Source of the DNA: Pomacea canaliculata
Lineage: Eukaryota > Mollusca > Gastropoda > Architaenioglossa > Ampullariidae
DNA: 64,000 bases
Direction of reading: 5' to 3'
NCBI RefSeq assembly: GCF_003073045.1
Contig: NC_037591.1
Location: 25,577,319-25,641,318, forward strand
Both the position numbers and the translations under genes were made by a program. Positions 28,201 to 37,179 of the stretch are shown in pieces. The first letter of the stretch is position 1. The number at the start of each line of letters is the position of its first letter. The notes beneath the pieces are model-generated. The model saw only the letters and a program-made list of their open reading frames with translations, searched no databases and was not told the DNA's origin.

Positions 28201-31200
28201 CTAAGTGCCATTGTTGTAAAATATTTAAGCAAATGTGGAAGTCATGCATATGCTTGCTTTGTAGATCTGAGGGAAGCCTTTGATTGTGTACAAAAGAATA
28301 TTTTGTTTGCTGTCCTTGCAAAAAATGGATTATCTGGAACATTTTTTAATTCACCGATTTGTATATACAAACCAGACTGTCATATGGAAAATACCAAAAA
28401 TTATTTTATTATTCTAATTCAGCACGGAAGGGATGTCTGCAGTCTTATATTATTTTCAATTCATATGCTTGCCATAGCAGGGATATCATCTGGAGGCTGA
28501 TGATCCACTATGGCATTCCACCTAAGCTCATAAACTTTATTCAGGGGTTGTACGAGGACTCGTCCTGCCAAGTGATACACAATGGAAACTTCACTAAACC
28601 TTTCATAATGAAGACCGGCGTAAGAGACAAGGTTACATATTATCACCAACAATCTTCCTGTATAGACTGGATTATGCGTAAGATAACCCAAGAAAACAAC
28701 ACCGGTATCCAGTGGACCTTCACCAAACAGTTAGAGGACTTGGACTTTGCAGATGACATTAGTTTCCTATCTCATCAGCAACAACATGCACAAACCAAAC
28801 TGAGTAAACTAGCAGAGGAAGCAGAGAAGACTACCTTAAAGGTCAACAGAAAGAAGACCAAAGCGATGAGAATCGACAAATAGCAGGAACTTCCAATCTA
28901 ACTTCAAGGAGAGGACATCCTGGAAACAGATCACTTTGTGTATCTGAGGAGCACTATCAACAAGGACGATGGAGTGGACGATGACATCAAAAGCCACATC
29001 AACAAGGTCAGGCATGCTTTCAACAGCCTACGCCCCATCTGGAACTCCCGAGCATTATTCTTCCGCAGTCACTTGACTGGAACCCTCAGGGGAAGAGGAG
29101 AGTTGCGAGACCAAAGCAGACTTGGAAAAGAACAGTGGAGAGCAAGGCAAAGTACGCTGGAACCACATGGGCCCAACTGAGGGGGGCTGCCCAAAACCAG
29201 GTCCGCTGGCGAGGTGTTGTTGCGGCTCTATGCTCCTCAAGGAGTAACATGGACTAAACTAAACATATAAAGAGAAAGTCTTGAAGGCATACTGAAGCTG
29301 TATTCTTTGAGTTGGCATTTCTGCCTTTCAGTAACTGTGCAAGCGGATTATAATTGTGATGGGATAGTGACTTTTAGTAAGTTGTATCAATTTATTAGTT
29401 GATTTAAGTAAATTGTTTCACATAATAAGAACCATATAATATTTACTGAAGAGTCTCGTGAAAACAGCTTTAAAATGCTCAAAAATATAATACCAATAAT
29501 AGCCAAGTCACTTTCACTCATTTCCAGTGTTTTTACAAAATGTTTAACAAAATGTCTCCCTTATTCTTCTAGCAAGATAATAAAGAAATGTGCTTACACT
29601 GTTGTGATGGTAGAATCAAAAATTAGAAACATTTTACGTGAATGCCTACTGCATAAAAAAGTCAGGGAAAGATAGTTTGTAAACTTAAACATTATAAACA
29701 TACTAGCTCCCCTAAGTGTGAAAAGATGGAAGATAGTGAAAGCTTGGTGCTTTTATATTTTCTGCTCTGAAGATATATTTGTGTTTCTTGAAGAACACAC
29801 CACAGTAATTTTTTTATATTGTCTGCTAGTAATTGTATAAGTGTATAGTTGTATGCACTCTCCAACCATTTTCCAAAAAAGCCAATAAAAGTTGTCTTCA
29901 TACTGTCACTGTTGATGATGATGATTGTGCAAATTTTTCATTACAGTATCCATAGCGTCTATAAAGTGAAAGAACAAGAAAATTGCTATTGGGGTCTTCA
30001 AAGTTTCTTTCCTCATAAGGCAGCCAACACAGCTTGAAATGTGCCATATCTCGTCTTTCCATACATCTCCATTTCAGGAAGTGTCACCAGGCTAACATCA
30101 TTAGTGACAAGACTAAGCTGATTACTAGATCATTACTTAGTTATTAAGCAGCAGTGAAGCTCAGAAGGTAGATGAAGTAAACAGAACGATCAGAATGGAA
30201 AGCACTCATGTTGTATAAAAAAAGTACTTTGAAACAAGTACTTGTCAAAAGGGCACTGCACACAATCAAGTGGTTGCTCAATAGTGTAGGCTTTCCAGCA
30301 TATGTTAAACAGTCAAAATGTCCTTTTTTCAGTTAGTCATGTTTTAAAACTGTGAACTGTTAAACAAATGTGAAGGTATGAAATGTAGTTATGAAAGGCT
30401 TCCAAAAATGAAGCAAAAACATGATACCTAACAAAGTACTACATGTACCAATAATACTGTACAACAGATATTGTTCAATCATGTTTCCCTCAATGTGCGC
30501 TTGATGGCTTGGTTTACATATATGTGATGTCCCCCAACTTTGAATATTATTAATGATTAATGAATTAAGTTGTTGATTAAATAATACAGTTAACATAACA
30601 GATAATTATTTAATGTGATTTTACAGGAAGACAAAGTATTATGTTTTTTAAAACACTTAAAAGTAGTAGTGAAATGGCCTATAATGGTTTGAAGTAGTTG
30701 GGAAATAGTAATAATAGAGGGGATCTATAGAGTATATTTTCCTAAATAACCGAAAGCTTAATGGGTTTTGCAAAGGCAAATACACAAAGAGAGCCAGAGG
30801 CAAAACACAAAATGTGACAGAGACTACCTTCAAACTAGTTGATGTTATGCATGTATGTAAAGATAATACATGATGTAAGTACAGAATAAAAATGAATCCG
30901 ATTCAGACAATAAAAGCGAGTGATAAAGAGATGGACTTGGGAGTCACCACTGATAGTGAAATATCATTTGATCCTCACATCGAAAGAGTGAAGTAAGGCA
31001 AACCAAATGGTTGGTATAGTTGTGATATTTTTTTTCTACTTGAATAGGTTGACTTAAAGTATGAGTCTACATTTGGAGTATGTCACTGTGATCTGACGTC
31101 CGTTCTTCAAAAGACAATCAATTTTAGTAGAAAGTGTACAAAGACAGGCTACTAAATTGCTAACAGAATGTAGAAATATATTTTATACTGAATGACTAAA

Positions 31201-32082
31201 GTGTTCGCAAATCTACTGTCTTAAAGGAAGGTGTATTGGAGGCAACCTTATTCATATGTGTAAGATATTTCATGGATCTGACAATATCGATGTGCCTGTA
31301 TTTTTCTCCTTACTACAAACTAACATTACCAGAAATTCAGAAAAGGCTGACTAAGAGAAGACAGTAAACAGGCTGCAAGATCTAGGCAACAACAGCCAGT
31401 CTCTATACTACTATAACCACAGTGTCAAGAAAGAAGATTGTGGGTCATAGGTTAGGTCTAGGGCTTGTGTATATGCTGTCTAAATATGGTAGCTGTTAAA
31501 ACACCCGGTGCTACACATCAGTTACTTCAATTTCTTTCCCTCTCCTTTATATACCCTTCCTGCACTCCCAATCATTCTCTCATTCATATGCAGAACATAG
31601 AGTAATTGCAAAATAAAACCACATATTAATTTATTAAGTTGTATGCTAGTATTAACATTGTCCTGTTATAGTCTTGAACATTACAACTGCTAGACTCATA
31701 CAGTTTAACAGTCTTGAATTTGGTAACAGTTTATAAACCCCTCCCATAAGAAATTTTGCTGCAATTCTAAAATGATAAACTTTTAAAATACAATTGTTTG
31801 CTGCAGTTCTAAAATGATAAACTTTTAAAATATAATTGGAAACTAATAAATAAATTTAATTTTTAAACCTTTAAATGCTGTATTACGGCCCTGATGTGCA
31901 GTAATTGAAATAAGTTACTGATAAAAGTATTTTAGCTTGCTATTAAAAGTCCCTCCGACTTTCTGAACCTTCAGTGCTTGTTATCAGTGGCTTATTCCTA
32001 TTTACGACCTCGCTTCGATACATAATAAAGAACATAACTTTCTTACCCAAAATGCCTGGGTGTAACTTGTTGTCTTGTTCAT
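10150..32082 (-). CDS. PSTPIP1: PSTPIP1-like F-BAR and SH3 protein
   Basis: Membrane-curving F-BAR adaptor of the PSTPIP family, which links cortical actin, PEST-type phosphatases and WASP. Coding exons, 5' to 3': 32,082-32,047; 26,406-26,306; 16,616-16,475; 15,854-15,792; 14,891-14,787; 14,217-14,172; 13,717-13,638; 13,426-13,337; 13,080-12,984; 12,777-12,541; 11,423-11,332; 10,287-10,150. All phases agree and give 408 residues (human PSTPIP1 is 416). Exon 1 ends QAFW and exon 2 opens GTEFTSTAGFDTLARHNYEQ, the F-BAR start. A coiled-coil body follows (KTYTQKCREQDE; DEIRLEWEREME), then LLENCNINEDILTFIN and VVYQNYY, equivalents of PSTPIP EGCSIDADIDSFI and YQNYY. The tail has tyrosine motifs and a degenerate SH3 ending CGNIPVVCVREKV-stop. 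An exon for about 25-30 residues (family pattern IEEKYGKxL) is expected between 26,306 and 16,616 and was not found. Exon 2 joins the next one in frame (AG|A) without it. Confidence 0.85.
11680..12075 (+). mobile_element. CR1/L2-like LINE 3' end in PSTPIP1-like intron
   Basis: Plus-strand reading near 11,690-11,790 contains FSYCSAKQWNFL and a following PTIESFKHEL-like stretch after a frame change. This resembles the AAxLWNSLPxxIRxxxSxxSFKxxL end of CR1/L2 ORF2. The 3' end has TATGCGCTTTATAAATTTTG and ATT repeats (12,039-12,072). It lies within the intron between the PSTPIP1-like exons at 12,777-12,541 and 11,423-11,332, in antisense. Confidence 0.6.
17549..17967. mobile_element. MULE-like foldback MITE, 9-bp TSD
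   Basis: A 419-bp element made almost entirely of two inverted arms. The left arm (17,549 to about 17,725) and the right arm (about 17,790 to 17,967) are near-perfect reverse complements. Outer ends are GGTGTCCAGACACTTAATCC and its counterpart GGTTCCCAGTCACTTAATCC (16/20). Each arm carries about three tandem CCAGACACTTCATCC-like units next to its end. The direct repeat GTATATTTT flanks it exactly (17,540-17,548 and 17,968-17,976). A 9-bp target-site duplication plus long inverted arms is typical of Mutator-like elements. It has no coding capacity, so it is non-autonomous. It sits in a PSTPIP1-like intron directly before a LINE remnant. Confidence 0.85.
18010..19170 (+). mobile_element. 5'-truncated Tx1/L1-like LINE ORF2 remnant
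   Basis: Plus-strand pieces in order: LLISKVTYYFINPP, FFWGRKQNRIKKSV and YSEGGLKMCDL (18,034-18,345); FQEFQRKYPKVKGMNFLLYK and RIHAIRYY (18,548-18,700); then LLQKILPIQKFLFTCKLDGS and IILSAKYFIYKC (18,890-19,110). This is the order of the post-RT C-terminal half of Tx1/L1-type ORF2 (WxxKxxxIKxxxxxxxYxxGGLxM ... NFLxYxGxIxAI ... LLxxKYxIYK). Stops and frameshifts break it. The RT catalytic core and endonuclease are absent. It begins about 40 bp after the MITE at 17,549-17,967. Confidence 0.8.
19207..19343 (-). mobile_element. hAT-type non-autonomous element end
   Basis: Read on the minus strand it starts CAGGGGTGGGCAAAGT, a typical hAT terminal inverted repeat, and continues through AAACTATGTGGTGGGCCAGT. 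A homologous segment lies at 45,914-46,094. I could not identify the opposite terminal repeat, so the copy is partial or its other end is diverged. Confidence 0.65.
19390..20545 (+). mobile_element. CR1/L2-like LINE remnant with 3' tail
   Basis: Plus-strand fragments: LHSTFGLSGKVLNWFHSYLS (from 19,501; RT motif after an ancestral D-x-x-x-A-F-D-T-V); VLSRLDFCSSLLIDLPACML then DKFQSAQNNAACIIFR (19,905-20,010); then LPVQTHIEFA after a stop. This is the CR1/L2 order (RLDYCNSLL..P, LQ..QNNAARLVF, LHWLPVQ.RIEYK). The 3' end reads KRIELASIWGNAQYKYYFYY, the typical translated GCGC..T(A)TATTATT tail. A long open frame at 19,987-20,604 is a shifted-frame shadow. It is multiply frameshifted and inactive; about 19,590-19,815 is unrelated or deleted sequence. 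Confidence 0.8.
22330..25481. other. Noisy duplicate of 25,582-27,665 before gap
   Basis: This stretch matches 25,582-27,665 collinearly in the same orientation, with very frequent insertions and substitutions. Anchors: CACTGTTTCTGTCATAAGCC (about 22,611 and 25,806); TCTGAAGTAACCAAA (22,751 and 25,897); TTACTTGCCTAAT (23,836 and 26,569); CACTGTAAAGCAGTCAAGAT (24,320 and 26,914); CCTAGATTATCCTGTTTTCA (24,919 and 27,261); ATGCATCTGAGAATTGTGGC (25,206 and 27,437). It is about 1.5 times longer than its partner and more CpG-rich. The equivalent of the PSTPIP1-like exon at 26,306-26,406 is unreadable here. Uncorrected long-read sequence at a contig end is the simplest explanation; no gene should be called from this copy. 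Confidence 0.8.
25482..25581. other. 100-N assembly gap
   Basis: Exactly 100 undetermined bases, the conventional size for a gap of unknown length. Two open frames that appear to cross it are artefacts. Confidence 1.
25582..27665. other. Cleaner copy of duplicated intron segment
   Basis: Partner of 22,330-25,481. It contains the intact PSTPIP1-like exon 2 (26,406-26,306) with good splice sites, which marks it as the reliable copy. The rest is intron with no coding sequence that I can see. Confidence 0.75.
28140..28480 (+). mobile_element. Non-LTR reverse-transcriptase palm fragment
   Basis: Across frames the plus strand reads FRKGYSPTEHINSL-like residues (28,160-28,200), then ACFVDLREAFDCVQKNILFA (28,255-28,315) and VLAKNGLSGTFF. 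This matches the RT stretch GFRKGxSTxD...YACFVDFxKAFDxV..xxLxxxLxxxGxxGxF. It contains frameshifts. It stops abruptly where a second RT family begins. Confidence 0.75.
28481..29285 (+). mobile_element. RTE-like LINE RT to C-terminus remnant
   Basis: Reads MIHYGIPPKLINFIQGLYED, IMKTGVR (the following QG and LSP motif damaged by a frameshift), LEDLDFADDISFLSHQQQHA and AEEAEKTTLKVNRKKTKAMR, then HINKVRHAFNSLRPIWNSRA and a terminal RWRGVVAALCSSRSNMD in a shifted frame near 29,205-29,255. F-A-D-D is the RT catalytic motif. The tail RWR..VA.LCS is common in RTE-like elements of invertebrates. Stops, frameshifts and an internal deletion after the SRALFFRSH stretch make it inactive. It lies in the first PSTPIP1-like intron. 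Confidence 0.75.
30760..31330 (+). mobile_element. Decayed non-LTR RT remnant
   Basis: Combining frames: VMHVCKDNT, then KEMDLGVTTDSEISFDPHIE (30,925-30,985), SVLQKTINFSRKCTKTG (31,095-31,148), then GGNLIHMCKIFHGSDNIDVP (31,240-31,300). This is the pattern KVMHIG...KDLGVTID..LKFD.HI ... RRA(T)K ... RGDLIxxYKIxxGxDNxD of the post-catalytic half of a LINE ORF. Several stops are present. It is old and inactive. Confidence 0.7.
31758..31840. repeat. Two-copy tandem repeat, 42-bp period
   Basis: A segment starting GCTGCA(A/G)TTCTAAAATG and running through GATAAACTTTTAAAATA occurs at 31,758 and again at 31,800, with two mismatches. It lies just upstream of the PSTPIP1-like start region. Confidence 0.85.
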
Positions 32083-32720
32083 CGTTGAATGATCTTGGGC
32101 TGCAGGCTTTAAATGTGTTCAAATCATGCAGCTGCAGTCAGACAAAAGTCGGTGATGGCTTGTGATAATGATAGCAAAACGAGCTAAAAATCAGGAGTGT
32201 CTCGGTTACATGCTCTCTGTGTTTTTTGACGATGAAGGTTACCAGAAGTGACAAACTTTAAGACAACATAATTTCCGGCTAAAGGAAACAAGACAATCCA
32301 TAAGGATTTATGCTTCCGTGTGACACACCACTCGTCAGCACAAGGAAGTGTGTTCTTTGACGGGGAGATAATCCTCGCCACGTTCAGGTCGCGTTGAGAG
32401 CCCCATCTGATACTGAGGGCTGTGTCCTGTTTCACATGGATGGCTCTATTTCCGAGGAAGACATTTTTGTGATCTTCAGAAGTGAAAACCCCATTGGGCA
32501 CAATATTTCTAACAGTATTTGCATCCGCGCAAACAATTTTCTCTCTTTTCAACTTCGCTCGGATCCTGGTATAACTCGTCAGTTTTTGTGAGAGCATTTC
32601 GGGAGGATTCTAAGGCGGGTCTCAATGTCAGTTTAAATTTTCAGCGTCGTTGCCAAGTAACATCGCCCCTACAACCATCCCAATTCTTGCTTACCACTCG
32701 ATGATCATGCATTTAATTGT
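32083..32720 (-). promoter_or_regulatory. Likely 5' UTR/promoter of PSTPIP1-like gene
   Basis: Immediately upstream of the PSTPIP1-like ATG on the minus strand. The stretch is less AT-rich and has more CpGs than its surroundings, as expected near a promoter. It contains a 137-codon minus-strand frame (32,597-32,184) with no recognisable domain. That frame could be a chance frame, a 5' UTR frame or a small gene, and no splice evidence supports coding. The transcription start cannot be placed. Confidence 0.35.
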
Positions 32721-33649
32721 TGTTGTCTCTTCACTCGATACTTCATACTTCAACCAAAATCTACAACTTATCCTCAAGATCTAGTTTCTCTCCAGTGAAT
32801 GCCAGGACGTGATACTCCCTGCTCTCACGGAGATAGTAGTAGTAGTTTGACTTTGGCCATATTCTCATCTATGTTCAAAAACTGCTCTGGTAACTTCTAA
32901 TTGAAAAACCTATCCAAGACATAGATGGACTAAAAAATTATCTTCTAGTTACGCATCATGTCCGATCCTTCTGACAACGGAGCACACCACTCTTATTGAC
33001 ATGCACTAACCATTGCACCATCAGGAAGGTTGGTACTTGGAAACAGGCCTCATGCTTAGCGATGTTCTTGTTTTTGTATGAATAACAATTTTCTTTTCCA
33101 TCTTTTAGGTATAGTGTGATGGTTTCTACAAACTTGTGATAAGTGGTGGCCATTATTGAGACGTGTTCCTTCATAAATAAATGAATTGTTAGTAAAAACA
33201 AACTTTTGGAAGATTTTAAGTTGTGAAATTATTCTTTCATACATCTTCAAGCAATGGCCCATGTTGTCTAGATATTCTTTTTTAAAATAGTTAACTTCAT
33301 TCCATTTTACATACTTTTATTCTTCCTTTTTAACACACACACTTTTCCAAGAGGCATCAGTCATGTTCAAGGGCGATCCGGTGTTGCAACAATTAGCGCC
33401 TGTCACTAATATAGTGAAGGTTTGTTTTCCCTGAGTTCAGATCTTGTCACCGGCTTGCTGTTATTTCTCTGCATGCGACATCTGTTTACAGGTTGACTGC
33501 CTTGCTGTGATACAGCCTTAGTTAATGGCCTGGCATAAAACACCAATCCCGTCCCTCCCTCTTTCATGTTCAAGACATTTCCCCAAAATCTACCATGAAG
33601 AGGTCCTCCTCTAATTTTTTGGATGCAGCACAATCAAGCACAAACATTT

Positions 33650-35325
33650 TTTTGGCACAAAGATACTTTATTTCACAACATCATCTGTATCAGTGACCTG
33701 TCTTTGACTATGGCCAGTAGAAACCACTGGCTTCCTGGTTACTGTGGAGATGCACAATCTTCCAAATCACGTTTTGTTTTCATGCTTATCCCAGCTGCAT
33801 AGTTCACTTGAATGACTGGCACACACTGCAAACAATAATAATGAAACATGAATATAAAAATAGTATCTACTGTATTCACAAACACTTATGAGCACTTTTA
33901 TACAGGTTTCAAACATTGTTTTCAATTTATGCGATGCCTAAAACAACCATCAAATGATTGTTTTTGGGGTTACAGTGCAAGCACCATTGGTATAAATATA
34001 AAAAGAAAAATCTAATATTGTTTAAAAATGATTGGATTCTCTGTACTTTTTAAAAACAGCTTACAATGCATACATTTAAAATGTCTACCTATTAATTACC
34101 TACATCTTTACTTCAGTTAATCATTTTGAAATTAATTTATTTCCTGGCATAATTAATCATAAAAGATAGTTAACAGGTAAAAATTAAATATATCTCAGAG
34201 TTTCTGACAAATTAACAGACTTTTGCTTCCAATAATTTTGCTAAGGCTCATGTTTCAGTTTGAAAGGATCTTAGTACAAATGCATCACTCTGGTGGCATG
34301 TGCATGATGCCATGTAAAGATGCTTGAATAAAGGTATCAGGCACAATTCTATTAAAAAGGAAGTGAAGCTGAACAAACTACAATAAGGGTGAGTGGGATA
34401 TGGAGTTGTTTGTCATTAATGAACTGCCTTTTAGTTTTATGAACCATTATATTCGTATATTTAAGCTTGCACCAGTTAAAAATAGGTCCAGCAGATAAAG
34501 ATTTTGGTATTCCATTCCATTAAACTAATGCATTTATTTCAGTTTTTTTATTTAAACATTTTAAAGATACTGAAAAGGTTTTTATGTGCTTATATATGTT
34601 GTACATTAAAAACAATTCTCTGCATTTTACTGTGAACTGTCATGGGTTAAGTTTATCTCTGGGATCCTGAAAATCATGGCCATCTTTGCTAAAAGCACAC
34701 CAAGAACAACCACCTTACTAAAGTTTTATTTTGTGCTGATACTTTTCCGTAAACAACAGTTTGTCATGAGTACCCACCGAAATAGGTGCATCGTTATTTT
34801 TTAAGGAGCTGATGACGAACAAGTAGAAAAGGTGCGGTGAAACCACTTGAAAAGAACAGAGCAAAGCCAAGAGTCAGCTTGTATCGGTTATTTATGCCAA
34901 ACGGCAAGTTCTGAAACAGAATCAAATTGGCTGCAGTAAAAAAATTAAGGTACACATTTACACAAAAAAAACCAGTTAACATTTCGAGACGGCTATAAAC
35001 GGCAGCTAATGACAGTAATTTATAATCGTCGTCAAATTATTATCATGGTATAAACAAATAAGCTTGAAAAGCAAGTTTGATGGAAACAGTAAGCAGTGCT
35101 GCTATTGTAATATCATTGATGATGACAAAATGACGATCGATGACCTTCAAACGACATAAGCTGAACGTCGGAAAAAATATCGACTGATCTAGGAACAGAT
35201 ATAAAAATTATGAACCGTCTACTTACTGATCCTGGAATACCATGCTGTTGCCAATGCTGACTCCTGGCAACCGACGATGTTGCGAATTTTCGTGCGACAA
35301 CGCGGGGAACTTGACCGAACGCCAT
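33650..35325 (-). CDS. COX7C: Cytochrome c oxidase subunit 7C
   Basis: Small nuclear-encoded subunit of mitochondrial complex IV with one inner-membrane helix. Coding exons: 35,325-35,227 (33 codons) and 34,910-34,794 (38 codons plus stop), giving 71 residues against 63 in human. The N-terminus MAFGQVPRVVARKFATSSVA is a mitochondrial presequence (Arg/Ser/Ala-rich). The mature part reads NLPFGINNRYKLTLGFALFF and ends FTAPFLLVRHQLLKK, the family signature (human ATPFLVVRHQLLKK). Splice sites are GTAAGT and TTTCAG. A third, non-coding exon is likely: donor GTGGGT at 34,777, acceptor TTTGCAG at 33,826, exon 33,825 to about 33,650, with AATAAA at 33,672-33,667. That fits the very typical 3' end but is inferred. 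Confidence 0.93.
33667..33672 (-). terminator. AATAAA poly(A) signal of cox7c
   Basis: AATAAA on the minus strand within GTGAAATAAAGTATC, about 15-20 bases before an A-run. It lies in the predicted non-coding third exon. Confidence 0.6.
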
Positions 35326-35440
35326 CGTGTCTCCTTGAGATACCGTAATAGAATATTATGCAAATTGCGCCAAACAAGAATTAGCCATTTGAGAATGATA
35401 CACGATTCGTATGCGATAGATTACCAGTGATCTACTAATC

Positions 35441-35635
35441 CAGGGGTGGGCAATTAATTTTCCCAAGGGGCCGCATGAGAAATTGGGATGGTTTTAGAGG
35501 GCCGGACTAATATAGTTAACTCAGTTTTACCCAATACTGTATGTATAGTATATAATATATACGGGCGGGCGGGCCAGCGGGCGGGCCGGTCAGAGACAGG
35601 AGGCGGGCCCGCGGGCCGGCCTTTGCCCAGGTCTG
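35441..35635. mobile_element. hAT MITE with 8-bp TSD
   Basis: A 195-bp element bounded by CAGGGGTGGGCAA at the left and the reverse complement CAGACCTGGGCAA at the right. It is flanked by the perfect 8-bp direct repeat TACTAATC (35,433-35,440 and 35,636-35,643). Terminal CAGGGGTGGGCAA and 8-bp duplications define hAT elements. The right half is a GGGC-rich low-complexity stretch (35,562-35,620), the most GC-rich sequence in the window. It has no coding capacity. It lies about 115 bp upstream of the cox7c start codon. Confidence 0.9.
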
Positions 35636-35810
35636 TACTAATCAGTCGCGAAGTAATGTGCAGAAAACCACGGACCTTCAGGAAGGTCCTTGTAGAAAAC
35701 TATGTTGCCTTTATCTTCATCCGTGTATCTCATTCGCGTTTGCCTTAGTATCACCCGTTTGCGAAGACTTGTGCTATGGGGCGCCAAGAGGGGATTTTTC
35801 TCCATAGCTA

Positions 35811-35969
35811 TATACAATGCGTTTTATACTTATATAACTCATTTATAGCTATACAATTCATTCTATAAGTGTATAATGCATTCTATATTTATACAATATA
35901 TTTCTGTAAGTATAGAATGCATTCTATAGGTATACAAACCATTCTATACTTAGATTGCATTCCATAGCT
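35811..35969. repeat. 20-bp-period AT-rich tandem repeat, 8 units
   Basis: Eight consecutive units of 20 bp (last one 19), consensus TATACAATGCATTCTATANN. Units begin at 35,811, 35,831, 35,851, 35,871, 35,891, 35,911, 35,931 and 35,951. They are diverged from each other at a few positions each, and there are no spacers, so this is a minisatellite and not a CRISPR array. Confidence 0.88.
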
Positions 35970-37179
35970 ATAGATACAGTGTGCGTACCGTAACGCGAGC
36001 GCCTACGAGGACCGTACCGGAGCGAAACGTGAGTGAGCGCCCGCTGGCGCACGCGTACTTGGCTGTATACCCTATATACACGTCCGTGGTTTTAATTAAT
36101 ACCTCTGGAAATAAATAACTATTAAGAGAGGCCGCGAAAAAGGAGATATCTAAAAGTGGTAATTTAAGGTCTTCAATTACAACTGCATGTTTTCCCAACA
36201 AAACTAGCTCGTCGTACTTAAATATATATACAGCTGAGATCGATCGTAGGTGACTGATCAGATCAATCACGTATCTCTGTGGGAGATAAATTCTTTGGCA
36301 TCATCGATCGTTGAACACGAACTTGTATTGGTTTGGACTGACCGGTATACAAATTGAAGGGGTCAAGACATTTAATTGTTATAGTGGCATTTAGAATATA
36401 TAGTGCTGATTGTCGATCACCACTTTCATGTCACGTCGATTAATTTTCATGGGACTGGTCTAAATTAGTCATTGATGTGATGGCATATGAGCTGAAGCTT
36501 TCTTCGGAACTTTAGTAGATAATTCAAGCAGCAGGGATTGAGAGTGATCGATCCATAAAACCTTGAAATAGCTGCATGTAATTCGCGACCTTATCAAATA
36601 TATATATGCACGACTCTAATTATAAGTCTGTATATATATATAGCGTACGTTTGTCCTCTCCCATATGGGACACCACACAAGCACTGATAAGAATTTAAAG
36701 CGACATTGTCCATCTATATATAACCTGATGTACAGATCAAGACCTGTTCGAAGACAAATATATGTATTATTGTCGGCCTGAATTCATATTCGTAGTGTGG
36801 TCTTTGCGTTCGTAACACACACTAAAAGATGAACACAATACGAAAAATGAACAAAATATCAGTATTTCTGAACTTTCTATCTATAGGTTGGGCTATCGGG
36901 ATAAGGGGCATACAATAATCAAATCCACCTTGATAGCTATAAAATCGACTTAATAGACCCTCGATCTGTTCCTAAAATTTATATATATATAGCTTGATAT
37001 TTTGGAAAATGTTATTGTCAAAAATAAAAGACACGGTTAATCGTCACAGGGGACGTTATTCAGTGTAGGCATGATAAAGGTCGATCAGAGATATGCTACA
37101 CGGCTATACGGTTTACCCAGATTAGAGTAAGGGAGTTTAGTGAGGTAGGCTGCTCAGACGAGGGTACGTCATTTCAGAA

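Larger units (their letters stand above)
35326..37179. promoter_or_regulatory. Divergent intergenic region cox7c / BDH1-like
   Basis: About 1.85 kb between the cox7c start codon (minus) and the BDH1-like start codon (plus). It must contain both promoters. It holds a hAT MITE (35,441-35,635), a 20-bp-period tandem repeat (35,811-35,969) and several TA-rich runs between 36,590 and 37,000. I cannot place transcription start sites. Confidence 0.5.

Noticed and set aside
35811..35969. CRISPR-like array
   Set aside because: Units are contiguous with no unique spacers and diverge from each other; it is a eukaryotic minisatellite.
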